Part shown: piece by piece, positions 24,857-34,350 of the stretch
How the letters are laid out: the number at the start of each line of letters is the position of its first letter
Numbering within the stretch: the stretch's first letter is position 1
Origin: an uncultured Bacteroidales bacterium
Lineage (GTDB): Bacteria; Bacteroidota; Bacteroidia; Bacteroidales; Bacteroidaceae
Assembly: GCA_902760965.1 (NCBI GenBank)
Contig: CACWIN010000002.1
Span: 1-64,000, forward strand
Direction: 5' to 3'
Length of the DNA: 64,000 bases
Program-made: the position numbers and the translations under genes
The notes under the pieces: model-generated
What the model saw: only the letters and a program-made list of their open reading frames with translations
What the model was told of the DNA's origin: nothing
Databases searched by the model: none

Positions 24857-25933
24857 ATGAGCAAGAAGATAAAATTGTTCATCATGTATGTCATGATGAT
24901 TATGACTGGCAATTGCTTTGCAAAGCCTATAAGTCCCTATTTTACGTTTTCAGTTGACACTGTAAACGTGGGCGGTCCGGTTAATGCTCCGATAATGTTT
25001 TACGGTGCATCCGGATTATGCGCTTTTCAGATGTCAATTGTTCTGCCTCAGGGCATTTCTCCTGCCGATGGTACCGATGGCGTCACAATCGTGACTCCCG
25101 GTGAGTTGTGTGCCGATCACGAATACAGTTACAACTATAAGGACGGAGTTATGGACATTGCATGTCTGTCGATGACCAATTCAGCGTTTAATGATCTGGT
25201 AGGAGTGGCATTTTATGTTGCACTGCAGGTTGACAGTGTTGAAACGACTACCAGCAAGGAAATTTGGATAAAGAATGTGGAGGTGTCTACATCTGATGTC
25301 CGTGGATTCAAACTTGTAGATGAATGTCACAATTTGACACTGTTTGTTCCGGAAAATATTCCCGATGTTGATCCGGAATTCTCATTCACTGTATCTCCGT
25401 TTACGTTCAGCGGTTCTTTTGAGAGCTCAATAACAATCAACTCCAGCGTTGATTTAAGTTCAATTGCCTTCAAAGTTACGGTACCGCAGGTTCTTGCCAT
25501 AAACAACCTGTTCAGTCTGTTCGGGTATCTGATTGATTCCGGATTCAGTACAGAGGTGGTTAAGACCGGTACCAATGAATATTATATAAGGATTTCGGCC
25601 CAAGAAGGTCATGTCATACCTGCCGGCACGGTTAGTATTGCCGGAATAGCTGTCCAGTATGTTCTTGGTCTTATCCCCAGTGACGTATATACGTTCTATT
25701 TGGACGATATTGCAATAACTACCTCAAGCGGCAAGGTTTATAACCCTGCGCCGTTTGAATATACTTTGGACCTGACAGGCACTCTTGTGGAATCTGCTGA
25801 TCAGGATCCCGATTCCGACAACAATACCGTATCTTTCTTTACGATTGATGGCCGTGAGATTGATGCCCCGGTTAAGGGCATAATACTTATGCGTCAACCC
25901 AACGGTAAGGTAACCAAAGTGATAAACCGATAA
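24857..25933 (+). CDS. Secreted protein with two cohesin-like domains
   Basis: This 358-aa protein has a signal peptide (about 1-22, ending in NCFA). Two related beta domains follow at about 27-165 and 175-310. Each starts with a segment like SFTVSPFTFSG / FSVDTVNVGGPVNAPIMFYG and carries AFQMSIVLPQGISP / SIAFKVTVPQVLAI, the pattern of cohesin-type (type I/II-like) modules that often accompany dockerins. The C-terminus VSFFTIDGREIDAPVKGIIL followed by a short basic tail resembles a T9SS-type sorting signal. It lies 24 bp upstream of a 1839-aa protein with a dockerin, so the two products could bind each other on the surface. The cohesin assignment is by pattern only. Confidence 0.65.
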   Translation: MSKKIKLFIMYVMMIMTGNCFAKPISPYFTFSVDTVNVGGPVNAPIMFYGASGLCAFQMSIVLPQGISPADGTDGVTIVTPGELCADHEYSYNYKDGVMDIACLSMTNSAFNDLVGVAFYVALQVDSVETTTSKEIWIKNVEVSTSDVRGFKLVDECHNLTLFVPENIPDVDPEFSFTVSPFTFSGSFESSITINSSVDLSSIAFKVTVPQVLAINNLFSLFGYLIDSGFSTEVVKTGTNEYYIRISAQEGHVIPAGTVSIAGIAVQYVLGLIPSDVYTFYLDDIAITTSSGKVYNPAPFEYTLDLTGTLVESADQDPDSDNNTVSFFTIDGREIDAPVKGIILMRQPNGKVTKVINR

Positions 25934-25957
25934 TTCAAACAACTAAAACCAATTAAT

Positions 25958-28900
25958 ATGAGAAAAGGAACTATATTGATTACGTGCCTGCTCCTGTCTA
26001 ATGGAGTGGCTTTTGCGCAAGAAGGGCCTGTGTTTTCACCCAACGATGCAAAGACCGTCTTTGTACAGGACTTTGAACAGGATTGGGATTCCTGGACACA
26101 GATGATTGTTGATACGATCTCAAATGTTACCTATTACAATCGTTTAGGTAGCGGAAGCGTTAGCAATGCCAATATTTACAATGGCTCCTGGGACTGGGAT
26201 ATTTATGGAACAAGGGATACTCTCATCCTTATGAGGAACGGAGTTGTTGTGACAACTTTTAAATCTGATTATGATATTATGGCTAATGAATGTTATGGGA
26301 TACAAAGTGACCGTAGTGTTGAACGTGATATTGCCTTTAAACAGTTTGGGGAGTTTGGCGGTGACAATGTATTCCAATATATAAGCGACAATGCCGTAGG
26401 CTCAAGCAGTTATTCAAACGGCGCGGTACCAAAATATTGCCGAAACCTGTTTGTGCGTGGACTTCCGATTGAAGCCAATTCATCATACCGTTTGACTCTT
26501 TATGTAAAGGCAAAACAATTAGGCGCAATTGAACCTGCGTTCTATGCCGACGTGATGCGCGGATATTTCAATTCCGAGAAACCGTTCTCTATGGCAAACA
26601 GCAATACAAGTTTTGAATATGAGAAAAAGGAATTTACAGGAGATTGGGAAAAGGTGACTTTCATGACCTATTATACCAATGATTCCATAGCCGACGGCTT
26701 TTTCTACAGCAACGGATACTGGTGGGGTGATGATTTATGGACATGGCGTGAGGGAGAAAATGAACATAATTTCATAAAACAGCCTGACAAGTATTTTGTG
26801 CGCCTGTCATTTGCATCGGACAGCACCATATTTGAGGTTGACAATATTACACTTACAAAATCAACCATTGGTGGTGTTGAATACTACAATGATAAACTGC
26901 GTGTTGACTTTGGCTATCAGACCAATCTGGCTCAACTTGCCATGGCTCAATATGTAGATACTCATATAGACGCAGTGGAGTTGCCTGGCGAGTATTTTGA
27001 AGTATGGGGATTTTCATCTACCGGACAATGGGAAGAAATTCCTATCCGCTCAGCCGAATATCATGGCGATGGCTATATGTATATGTTTACTAAAAGCATT
27101 CAAATGGGTGCCGAAGAATATCCTGTCTTATTGAATGAATATGAAAAGGTGCTTGTTTCTTTCCGCAACCCTGTTAATGACTATGACCTTTGTCTAAGAT
27201 ATAACGGCAACCTTTATCCTAATTCCGATAATGAGGAATGGGTGGCATCGGGCAAACCTGTCTTTGATTTCAGCAATGAGGAGGCCAAAATGAATCCTTA
27301 TGTATTCAAAGGAGTTTATTCAATGAAGGAATTGCCTCCTGTATTGCAGGAAGCACCTTATGAGGATGGCTCATTTGGACTTGACGGCAGTACAAGAGAA
27401 CTCTATTTCAAGTTCTCACGTGAGGTTATGATTGATGACCAGGGCATTGAATCGTATAACCTGGTTGCTTTGGTTGGAAGTGAGGTTTGGATTCCAAGTT
27501 GGGATCAGAACTCATCATGCCTTATTATTACCCGTCCCGACAAGTATACATCTCCGTTGGCAGGTGATTACGATATTAAACTCCTCCAGATTATTGGTAT
27601 GGGAACGCCTTATGGTGACGATGTGATATTGCACTATCACTTTGGTGAATATGACCGCGTACCGGAGACTTCACTGATAGTTGCTACCGATTGGCGTAAT
27701 GATGGCAATGAAAATCAGTCCGTACCTAAGGGTATTACGCTTTGGGATGGTAAGACAAATTTTGCCGGCGGACAGGGTGCTGGCAGTAATATAGGTTCCA
27801 AATCACGTCTGTATTATACGGATCCGGACCAGAGTAACGGTTGGGACTGCGGAATGTATTTCTCTTCAAGAGGTAATTCCAATGGAGGTCACTTGTTCTA
27901 TGGATATGATGAGAATTATCCGCTTTCTCTGTCAAAGGGAAATTACGCTCTTAATTTTAGTGCCGCAAACTGGGATGGCTACGATGGCTGCCCGGTAACC
28001 ATATATATATATCCTAAGGATCTTACAAGCAATCCGCAACTTGATCCTATTGATGAGAGCCTTAAAACCAAGATTGCAACATTCCAACCCACAATAACAG
28101 CCAAATCATCAAATGTTCAGGTCTATAGTGAGCCTTACGGTGTCTGGGATAATCAGGAGTATAGTTTTGCTTTCAATGTTCCGGCCGATGGAGACTATGT
28201 CATAGAGTGGATGGCTGCCATGGGCCCAAGTGGCAACGCAAAGAATTACGGCGGTGCCATGATGTCAAACTTTAGCATCAGCAATGGCGGAAACCTTTCT
28301 TATGTTCCGGTTTCCAATCTTAACAAGTCCGTTCAGGAGGCAGAGGCTTTGGCTGATATGATTGCTCCGTATTCACAATATCATGGTGATGATTATAACC
28401 TCTTATTGGCTTACATTCAATACTATCGCTATGATGGTTCATTTACAAGTACGTCTCCATTAGCTTGGGAAGAGGCTAAGTATTATATGGACTACATCGT
28501 ATATTTGATGAATCGTCGCATTCTTGATGTTGATCAGTATAATATGAAACTGAATCAGATATCGGAAATACTTTCCATGTATAGCATTGAATACGGTGCC
28601 CTCCAGGCATATGTTACATTAAGTGGCTTGTATCAGGAGTATAGTGCCTATGAATTGTCATCAAAGACGTCTGAGGAACTTAATGTTGCAATAAATGCTC
28701 TTGATGCCTTTGCCAATGAACTTGCAAACCGTATTGCTTTGAACGAAAAGTTTAACGCTCAGATAGATAGGGGAATTGCTGTGCTTGAGGCGGGTTATGA
28801 ATCACAAAATGAGGAATATGCCATGATGCAGACTGCTTTGAACAATGCAATGGCATTTGATGGACTTGGGGCAACCGATGACGAACTGATTGCCGAGACA

Positions 28901-31477
28901 TCAACTCTCAAGAAAGCAATTGACAATTATGCGTTCAGGGAGCAGAATATTGAAGTTAAGACAAGGGGTCTCAAGGATCTTGCCGTTCTGGGCCAGTATC
29001 TGGGCGTGAGATTCCCTGACGGAATTGATTTGTATAGTCAGGTTTTAAATGCCACTGATTATGATGATACACTTGCTCTTGTGTTAAAGGCTGCAATCAA
29101 GGTTGCTGTTTATGAGTGGGCTAGTAACAATAATGAAATTGTTGATGGACTTGATGTTTCTTCATTCATGAGAAACAACTATCTGTATCAGACTCCAAAG
29201 GTTGTGGAGCGTACTGATAAACAGATGCCTGCAAACGCCAATGATTTAAGCCAGCCGGATCCTGACGGAGCCCAGATTCAGCTTGTACAGCATCAATGGA
29301 ATTCCGGTGACTTGAACGGTAAACTGCCGATATGGGTGATGATACTTAATCAGGAGTTTACTGATCTTATTCCGGGATGGTCTGTAATGGCTCCCAATAG
29401 CGGTGGTAATCGTATGGTGACTGGTGACAAAACCTATCAGAATTATATTGATGGCGTTCCTGTGTTTGACGGTGAGATAGCTATGGATTGGAACAGTACG
29501 GCTTATCTCAGCACGACTGTTACGGACTTGCCTGCAGGTATCTATTCAATAGGCGTTGACCTTAATGAATATTCAGGAGGATCTAAAGGTGCTTATTTGA
29601 CTGCGTTTACTGATGTTGATTCCTATTCTGTAATGACCAGTGAGAACGGAGCTCAACTGCTTGCCGTTAATGACGTTGAGGTTACTTTAGGCACAATGTA
29701 TTTAGAATTTGTGTTGAACTCAGGAGATGGATGGTCAAGAGCCGATAACTTCCAGTTGCATTATCAGCCCCTTGGTGATTATGATTACGCTGCAGCTTTG
29801 GTTGAAGCGCAAGCAGAACTGGATGGACTGCTCGGGTATGTCGGACCTGATATTCCGGTTGACCCGCTCAAGGATGTCAAGGAGATGCTACGCAATTGCA
29901 TAGACTCGGTTTATTTGGTACTTAGCTATGTGAATGACGACATATACCGAGGCCAGGATTATGACCGTCTGCAAGATGCATTGTTCACGGCCCTTGAATT
30001 TGAGAGTCAGGATGAATACCGTTATTACGCGCTTGCTGACACTTTGACTGCTTTCTGTTATGAAATGTATTACAGAAAGGATATGGTGGATAGTTATATT
30101 GGTATGCTTAAGACCATAGCAGGTCAATTAAAGAGAGAGATAGACTATTCATATCTTGACGTTTATATGGATTTGAGTGACCTGTATCAGGAGGCATCGG
30201 CTATTGACATTCCATCGACATCATCTGCTATATTGGATGATTACTGTCAAAGATTGTATCTGGGATATGCAACTCTTGCTGACAGCATTAAGGAACTGCC
30301 GGATACGATTCAAACCAATTTGTTCAAGATTTACTTGCCCACCAAGAAGATTGAATGTGAGACAGGTAATCGTATTGAAATACCTGTAAGCCTAAGGAAC
30401 ACTAAGGATGTTACGGCATTCTCATTCTCAATGGCTCTGCCTTACGGCTTTACATTGGTTGACGCTTATCTTGACAGCGATCGTATGAATGGTCATCAGT
30501 TGTCATATAATGTGACAGAGCAAGGTTATTACCTGCTCAGACTGGCTTCAATGTCTGAATCAAATCTTGCTTTCTATGGCAATGACGGAGAGATTGTAAA
30601 TCTTATCATTGACGTAGATGAGCAGTTGGAGGATGGTCAGTATGGAATTTCGTTCATCAATACTGAAATTACCGTTACGCCTACCGAATATTACAGTGAG
30701 GCTTCTGATCTGGATGTATGTTACGTGAACGTTTCAACGCCGTACTTTGAACCAGGTGACGTGAATGATGACGGCGTGATAACCATTACTGATGCTGTTG
30801 GCGTGGTTTCATTCATAATCAAGTCAAATGTTGATGGACTGAACCGCCGTGCAGCCGATGCAAACCAGGATGGTATAATTGATGTGGCCGATGCAGTATG
30901 GATTGTCAACGTTGTCATAGGTAAGAACAACAATGCTCAGGTTAGAGGTTATGTTCCCGCCCAGATCAGTTCTACTCTGAACGTTGACGATGCAACCGTT
31001 GCCCCGAACATGTCAATACCTGTTCGTCTGAATGGAATGGCAAATGAGGTTACTGCAATCCAGTTTGACATGACTCTGCCCGATGGCGTAAGCGTGGATG
31101 CCATCAAGACTGACAAGAGTCACTCAATAATTACCGGCAAACAGGAAGACGGAACATATAACGTTGTATGTCTGTCACTGAGTAACAGTACGTTTGCAGG
31201 TGGTGGTGATGCAGCCCTTACACTTGAATTGACATCGGACAATACATTTGAAGGTGGCCAGGTAATTCTGGATAACGCCAAGGTTGTTACTCCTGACTGT
31301 CGTCAGAAGAGTCTATATTCTTTGAGCAGTAACATTGAGAACAATGGTGGTCAGACCTTTGTTCCTGGTGTAACTGACGATAGTGAGTATGAGCTGTATG
31401 ACCTGCAGGGCCGTTCAACAAACAATACCGGCAAGGCTTACATACTTGACGGTAAGATAATGATGAAGGTTAAGTAA
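25958..31477 (+). CDS. Giant secreted multidomain protein with dockerin flanked by cohesin-like domains
   Basis: This 1839-aa protein has a signal peptide (about 1-20). N-terminal jelly-roll-like modules start near FVQDFEQDWDSWTQMI. Helical repeat segments lie in the middle (about 795-1010 and 1300-1450; AYVTLSGLYQEYSAYELSS) and resemble FIVAR-type modules. A lectin-like module lies near 1130-1270. A cohesin-like domain (about 1450-1585) is followed by a type I dockerin at about 1598-1655 with two calcium loops (GDVNDDGVITITDAV and ADANQDGIIDVADAV). A second cohesin-like domain runs from about 1667 to 1785. The C-terminus YELYDLQGR...AYILDGKIMMKVK is T9SS-like. It is probably displayed on the cell surface. 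No catalytic domain is recognised. Confidence 0.8.
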   Translation: MRKGTILITCLLLSNGVAFAQEGPVFSPNDAKTVFVQDFEQDWDSWTQMIVDTISNVTYYNRLGSGSVSNANIYNGSWDWDIYGTRDTLILMRNGVVVTTFKSDYDIMANECYGIQSDRSVERDIAFKQFGEFGGDNVFQYISDNAVGSSSYSNGAVPKYCRNLFVRGLPIEANSSYRLTLYVKAKQLGAIEPAFYADVMRGYFNSEKPFSMANSNTSFEYEKKEFTGDWEKVTFMTYYTNDSIADGFFYSNGYWWGDDLWTWREGENEHNFIKQPDKYFVRLSFASDSTIFEVDNITLTKSTIGGVEYYNDKLRVDFGYQTNLAQLAMAQYVDTHIDAVELPGEYFEVWGFSSTGQWEEIPIRSAEYHGDGYMYMFTKSIQMGAEEYPVLLNEYEKVLVSFRNPVNDYDLCLRYNGNLYPNSDNEEWVASGKPVFDFSNEEAKMNPYVFKGVYSMKELPPVLQEAPYEDGSFGLDGSTRELYFKFSREVMIDDQGIESYNLVALVGSEVWIPSWDQNSSCLIITRPDKYTSPLAGDYDIKLLQIIGMGTPYGDDVILHYHFGEYDRVPETSLIVATDWRNDGNENQSVPKGITLWDGKTNFAGGQGAGSNIGSKSRLYYTDPDQSNGWDCGMYFSSRGNSNGGHLFYGYDENYPLSLSKGNYALNFSAANWDGYDGCPVTIYIYPKDLTSNPQLDPIDESLKTKIATFQPTITAKSSNVQVYSEPYGVWDNQEYSFAFNVPADGDYVIEWMAAMGPSGNAKNYGGAMMSNFSISNGGNLSYVPVSNLNKSVQEAEALADMIAPYSQYHGDDYNLLLAYIQYYRYDGSFTSTSPLAWEEAKYYMDYIVYLMNRRILDVDQYNMKLNQISEILSMYSIEYGALQAYVTLSGLYQEYSAYELSSKTSEELNVAINALDAFANELANRIALNEKFNAQIDRGIAVLEAGYESQNEEYAMMQTALNNAMAFDGLGATDDELIAETSTLKKAIDNYAFREQNIEVKTRGLKDLAVLGQYLGVRFPDGIDLYSQVLNATDYDDTLALVLKAAIKVAVYEWASNNNEIVDGLDVSSFMRNNYLYQTPKVVERTDKQMPANANDLSQPDPDGAQIQLVQHQWNSGDLNGKLPIWVMILNQEFTDLIPGWSVMAPNSGGNRMVTGDKTYQNYIDGVPVFDGEIAMDWNSTAYLSTTVTDLPAGIYSIGVDLNEYSGGSKGAYLTAFTDVDSYSVMTSENGAQLLAVNDVEVTLGTMYLEFVLNSGDGWSRADNFQLHYQPLGDYDYAAALVEAQAELDGLLGYVGPDIPVDPLKDVKEMLRNCIDSVYLVLSYVNDDIYRGQDYDRLQDALFTALEFESQDEYRYYALADTLTAFCYEMYYRKDMVDSYIGMLKTIAGQLKREIDYSYLDVYMDLSDLYQEASAIDIPSTSSAILDDYCQRLYLGYATLADSIKELPDTIQTNLFKIYLPTKKIECETGNRIEIPVSLRNTKDVTAFSFSMALPYGFTLVDAYLDSDRMNGHQLSYNVTEQGYYLLRLASMSESNLAFYGNDGEIVNLIIDVDEQLEDGQYGISFINTEITVTPTEYYSEASDLDVCYVNVSTPYFEPGDVNDDGVITITDAVGVVSFIIKSNVDGLNRRAADANQDGIIDVADAVWIVNVVIGKNNNAQVRGYVPAQISSTLNVDDATVAPNMSIPVRLNGMANEVTAIQFDMTLPDGVSVDAIKTDKSHSIITGKQEDGTYNVVCLSLSNSTFAGGGDAALTLELTSDNTFEGGQVILDNAKVVTPDCRQKSLYSLSSNIENNGGQTFVPGVTDDSEYELYDLQGRSTNNTGKAYILDGKIMMKVK

Positions 31478-31494
31478 CCCAGTACGACACTAAC

Positions 31495-31547
31495 GGGACG
31501 GTTCTGTTTGGCTCATTTGTTAAAAACGAGCCAAACAGAACCGTCCC
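31495..31547. repeat. GGGGACGG palindromic element, copy D (inverted loop)
   Basis: Arms of 20 bp (31495-31514 and 31528-31547) pair perfectly. Both carry the C-to-T / G-to-A compensated variant TTCTGTTTGG. The loop ATTTGTTAAAAAC is the exact reverse complement of the loop in copies A and B, so the element lies in the opposite orientation. It sits between convergent genes. Confidence 0.92.
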
Positions 31548-31565
31548 CTTTGGCTCCCCTCTTGG

Positions 31566-32303
31566 TTATTCCAACTTACCACCCATGCTGAGAACAATCT
31601 GCTGCATCTCAGCCTTGATGGCAATCTTGTCTTTGCCTTGATATTCGGTGGTGTTGTTCATTGTTACGGTCTTGCCGTCAACTGACAGGTATTTGCGGTC
31701 CTCCTCTTCAAGGTCCTCCAGATGATCACGATAGTACTGGGTTGCCAGTTCTTCGGTCTGGAAATGATACATTATCTTGGAATCGTTGCACTCGTCATTC
31801 TTGAATTTGGCCAGCCACTCCAGCTTGAAAAGTGTGTAATTCCAGGTAAGGAGCACCTCGTCGCCCTTGTCCTCGTATTTTGGGGTCTCAATGCCCATAA
31901 GAGTCATGTATGAACCCATAAGACCGCTCAGGTCGGCTCCGTTTTCCAGACGGCCGTTTCCAACGCGTGTGGGATCGGCTGTGCTGTTAAGCTCGTTGGC
32001 CGCTGCGTTGATCTGATTTGAGGATTCTATAACTGAGTTTGTATAGGCCTGAGTAGCGTTTGTTGCAGCCTGTGCGGCGGCATCGGCAGCCTTGTCAACC
32101 TCTTTCTCGACGGCTTTTTCGGCACCGCCAAGTATTTTCTCGGTGGCCTTTTCGGTAGTATTCTCCACCTTTTTCTCTACGGCTTTGCTAATACCGCGTT
32201 CGGCAGCCTGTGCGGCTCTCTCGGTAAGTCTGTTAAGTAATTGTGCACTTGCGGATGCTGAGCACAAAAATGCTACGGCAAGCAAAAGGATTGTTTTTCT
32301 CAT
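31566..32303 (-). CDS. Secreted coiled-coil protein of unknown function
   Basis: The start at 32303 (245 aa) is chosen because MRKTILLLAVAFLCSASASA gives a clean signal peptide; an ATG ten codons upstream would put charged residues before it. Residues 22-100 are a long Ala/Glu/Lys-rich helix (RAAQAAERGISKAVEKKVEN, TEKATEKILGGAEKAVEKEV) predicted to form a coiled coil. The second half (about 115-245) is a compact alpha/beta domain with YEDKGDEVLLTWNYTLFKLE. I know of similar periplasmic proteins in Bacteroidales but no function. It is convergent with the dockerin protein and divergent from the DUF3108-like gene. Confidence 0.7.
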   Translation of the reverse strand: MRKTILLLAVAFLCSASASAQLLNRLTERAAQAAERGISKAVEKKVENTTEKATEKILGGAEKAVEKEVDKAADAAAQAATNATQAYTNSVIESSNQINAAANELNSTADPTRVGNGRLENGADLSGLMGSYMTLMGIETPKYEDKGDEVLLTWNYTLFKLEWLAKFKNDECNDSKIMYHFQTEELATQYYRDHLEDLEEEDRKYLSVDGKTVTMNNTTEYQGKDKIAIKAEMQQIVLSMGGKLE

Positions 32304-32370
32304 ACGTAAGGATCTATTAAAGTTTGGTGGCAAAAATACTTAATTTTCTATAATAATCAGTCAAATAGTA

Positions 32371-32378
32371 TATTTTTG
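32371..32378 (+). promoter_or_regulatory. -7 box TATTTTTG before the DUF3108-like gene
   Basis: TATTTTTG ends 8 bp before the ATG at 32387. If used, the mRNA would start at or within a few bases of the start codon, giving a leaderless or near-leaderless message. Confidence 0.45.
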
Positions 32379-32386
32379 TGTCCGAT

Positions 32387-33079
32387 ATGGATTTGCGTGC
32401 AAAAAGGAGATTTTTGTGCCTGATGTGCCTTATAGCACTTTGGGAGATCAATTTGTGGGCTCAGGGCTATTTTCTGGACAACACCAGTGCCACACTTGAA
32501 TATGTGCGTAAGGATGCCGGTGACGGCAAGTTCCGTTGGCGTCATAAAATAAATGTGACCGATGTTAAGGAGACCGATACCCACACTTTCTATACCACAC
32601 GGTCGGTCTTTACCAAACAGAACGGAAAGCCGCTTTATCACGATGATGTCCTGGAAAAATCAATTGTTGATAAAAGCACAGGGGACGTAAGTTTTGATGT
32701 GGGCCAGGCTGCGGCATCGTATATCAAGGCGCGTATAGGAGTCAATGCTACCGGTAAGGGCGTACTGTCCAATCTGCCGGCTCAGATCCAGCCGGGCGAT
32801 ACCCTTGCTCCCGTTTTTGCGCAGGCCAAGGTTGGTCCGCTCACATATCAGGTATCGGTCACGGACCGGAAAGTCCTGCGCCGTGAAACCATTTCGGTCC
32901 CCGCCGGAACTTTTGAATGCATTGTGGTACAGGAACACAAGGTGGAATCGGGGCCCGGTCATCACCGCGATGTGGTTAACGTGTCGTGGTATTCAAAAGG
33001 AGTAGGGTATGTACGTCATGATACTTATATAAAAGGAATTCTGGATACTAAGGAGATACTCTATAGTATAAATGAGTAA
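32387..33079 (+). CDS. DUF3108-like periplasmic protein
   Basis: I take the ATG at 32387 (230 aa) over an in-frame GTG at 32378 that lies within the promoter box. The protein has a signal peptide (about 5-26, ending LWAQG). The strand-rich body carries features of the DUF3108/TapB-like group: NATGKGVLSNLPAQIQPGDT, TYQVSVTDRKVLRRETISVP and AGTFECIVVQEH, then SWYSKGVGYVRHDTY near the C-terminus. Proteins of this group are envelope proteins without known activity. It is 9 bp upstream of the fimbrillin-like lipoprotein gene and probably co-transcribed with it. A stray copy of its 3' end occurs at 24574-24660. Confidence 0.7.
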   Translation: MDLRAKRRFLCLMCLIALWEINLWAQGYFLDNTSATLEYVRKDAGDGKFRWRHKINVTDVKETDTHTFYTTRSVFTKQNGKPLYHDDVLEKSIVDKSTGDVSFDVGQAAASYIKARIGVNATGKGVLSNLPAQIQPGDTLAPVFAQAKVGPLTYQVSVTDRKVLRRETISVPAGTFECIVVQEHKVESGPGHHRDVVNVSWYSKGVGYVRHDTYIKGILDTKEILYSINE

Positions 33080-33088
33080 ATTCGCGTT

Positions 33089-34312
33089 ATGTTTTTAGGC
33101 ATAAGGAAATACTGTCCCTTGTGGCTGGCGGTTATTGCGGTTGCCGTGGTGTTTTGCGGCTGCAATGATACTTATAAGATGGGCTCGCCTATGTCTGTCC
33201 GTGTGACCGGTTATGAGCAGTTCGCATCGGATTACAGGATGGGATTGTTCTGCGCGTCTCCGGTCAATGCCGATAACGTTCCTTTTACCGTATCGGTCCA
33301 AGGCAGGGCTATTACCGATGAGAGCATAAACTGGGGGTATGCCCAGACCGGGAGTGTGGGCTTTATGGCGTACGGGCCTTATGACGGGTCTTATACCGGT
33401 CTTGAAAGTGTAGTTGTTGATATCCCCAACAACCAGAGTTCCCTTGAAAGAATGAACAAGGCAAACCTGCTGGTGTCCTACACATTGGGCTCCCCGCAGC
33501 AGTCATCGGTTGTTATGGAGATGGAACACGCAATGACGGCCCTTATGATCCTGCTTGACAACCGTACTGGCAGTTCAATAAATAAAGTTAAGGTCAGGGG
33601 TATGATGACCAGTGCCAATTTTGACCTTACTACCGGTAAACTTACTCCGGTTATGCCCCAAAAGGAGGTTACGCCTATGCGTTCGCCTGCCGGATATGAT
33701 GTTTACGGAATGTTATACGTGCCTCAAGATGTCTCTTTGCATATTGATGTTACATTGGAATCCGGAAAGAAAATCAACATAGTCCGGAATGACTGCAGCA
33801 GCGCCCGTGGCAAAGTGCTGAATATAGGACCGGTTGTACTGACCGACAGCATTTCAAAGGAACTGGTTCTGGATCAGGACGATGTAAAGATGTCGGCATG
33901 GAATACAAACGGAATCCCTGAGTTCCCCGTACTGCCTGATCCTAAAAAAGACACCGTAAGTTACAGCTTTACAGACCAGCGATTGTACGGATTGTACAAC
34001 ATGTCAAATCCTGATACAATAACGTACGGTTTTGCTCATGCCGAAGGCCAGACCCAGGTCTCGTTCCGGAAAAATGAGGTTGGGCGTTCAATGCAGCTGG
34101 TTGATTTTAAGAACGGAATGGTGGAATACTGCTTTGTTTATGACTGTAAGGGTAATCCGGTCCCGGGAACGGAATATACTGTTGCATTCAATCATTTTGG
34201 TAATACCGAACAGAGCGCTTTTACCATTTATATGGAGTGCGTAAAAGTTGAGGATGGAATAGCTTGGCTTGTAAGCAGGTCGGGTACTAGGGGATTGGTG
34301 TTGGCTATATGA
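33089..34312 (+). CDS. Fimbrillin-like (Mfa/FimA-type) lipoprotein
   Basis: This 407-aa protein has a lipoprotein signal peptide with lipobox near 24-26 (FCGCN). The body follows the fimbrillin-family plan of Bacteroidales: two transthyretin-like domains with VSVQGRAITDESINWGYAQT and SVGFMAYGPY, then a MEHAMTALMILLDN motif and KVKVRGMMTSANFDLTTGKL, and a second domain from about 230. Members are processed and polymerised into short surface fimbriae. No ushers or accessory fim/mfa genes are adjacent, so this may be an orphan subunit or an anchor. The stop codon overlaps a 13-codon ORF by ATGA, which couples it to the downstream C10 protease. Confidence 0.75.
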   Translation: MFLGIRKYCPLWLAVIAVAVVFCGCNDTYKMGSPMSVRVTGYEQFASDYRMGLFCASPVNADNVPFTVSVQGRAITDESINWGYAQTGSVGFMAYGPYDGSYTGLESVVVDIPNNQSSLERMNKANLLVSYTLGSPQQSSVVMEMEHAMTALMILLDNRTGSSINKVKVRGMMTSANFDLTTGKLTPVMPQKEVTPMRSPAGYDVYGMLYVPQDVSLHIDVTLESGKKINIVRNDCSSARGKVLNIGPVVLTDSISKELVLDQDDVKMSAWNTNGIPEFPVLPDPKKDTVSYSFTDQRLYGLYNMSNPDTITYGFAHAEGQTQVSFRKNEVGRSMQLVDFKNGMVEYCFVYDCKGNPVPGTEYTVAFNHFGNTEQSAFTIYMECVKVEDGIAWLVSRSGTRGLVLAI

Positions 34313-34350
34313 GGATAACTTTGGCGTTGGCTTTGACGTTGGCTATATGA
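34309..34350 (+). CDS. 13-codon ORF duplicating the protease signal-peptide start
   Basis: ATG at 34309 encodes MRITLALALTLAI and stops at 34348-34350. It overlaps the fimbrillin stop (ATGA at 34309-34312) and the protease start (ATGA at 34347-34350). The DNA is an imperfect direct repeat of the start of the protease signal peptide (MRKILTLALALALAV), with a 6-nt difference. It probably arose by slippage or duplication. It may act only as a translational coupler; a functional peptide is unlikely but possible. Confidence 0.45.
   Translation: MRITLALALTLAI

Noticed and set aside
13780..31547. Invertible (phase-variable) promoters bounded by the palindromes
   Set aside because: The loops are only 13 nt and hold no promoter, and no invertase gene is in the window.
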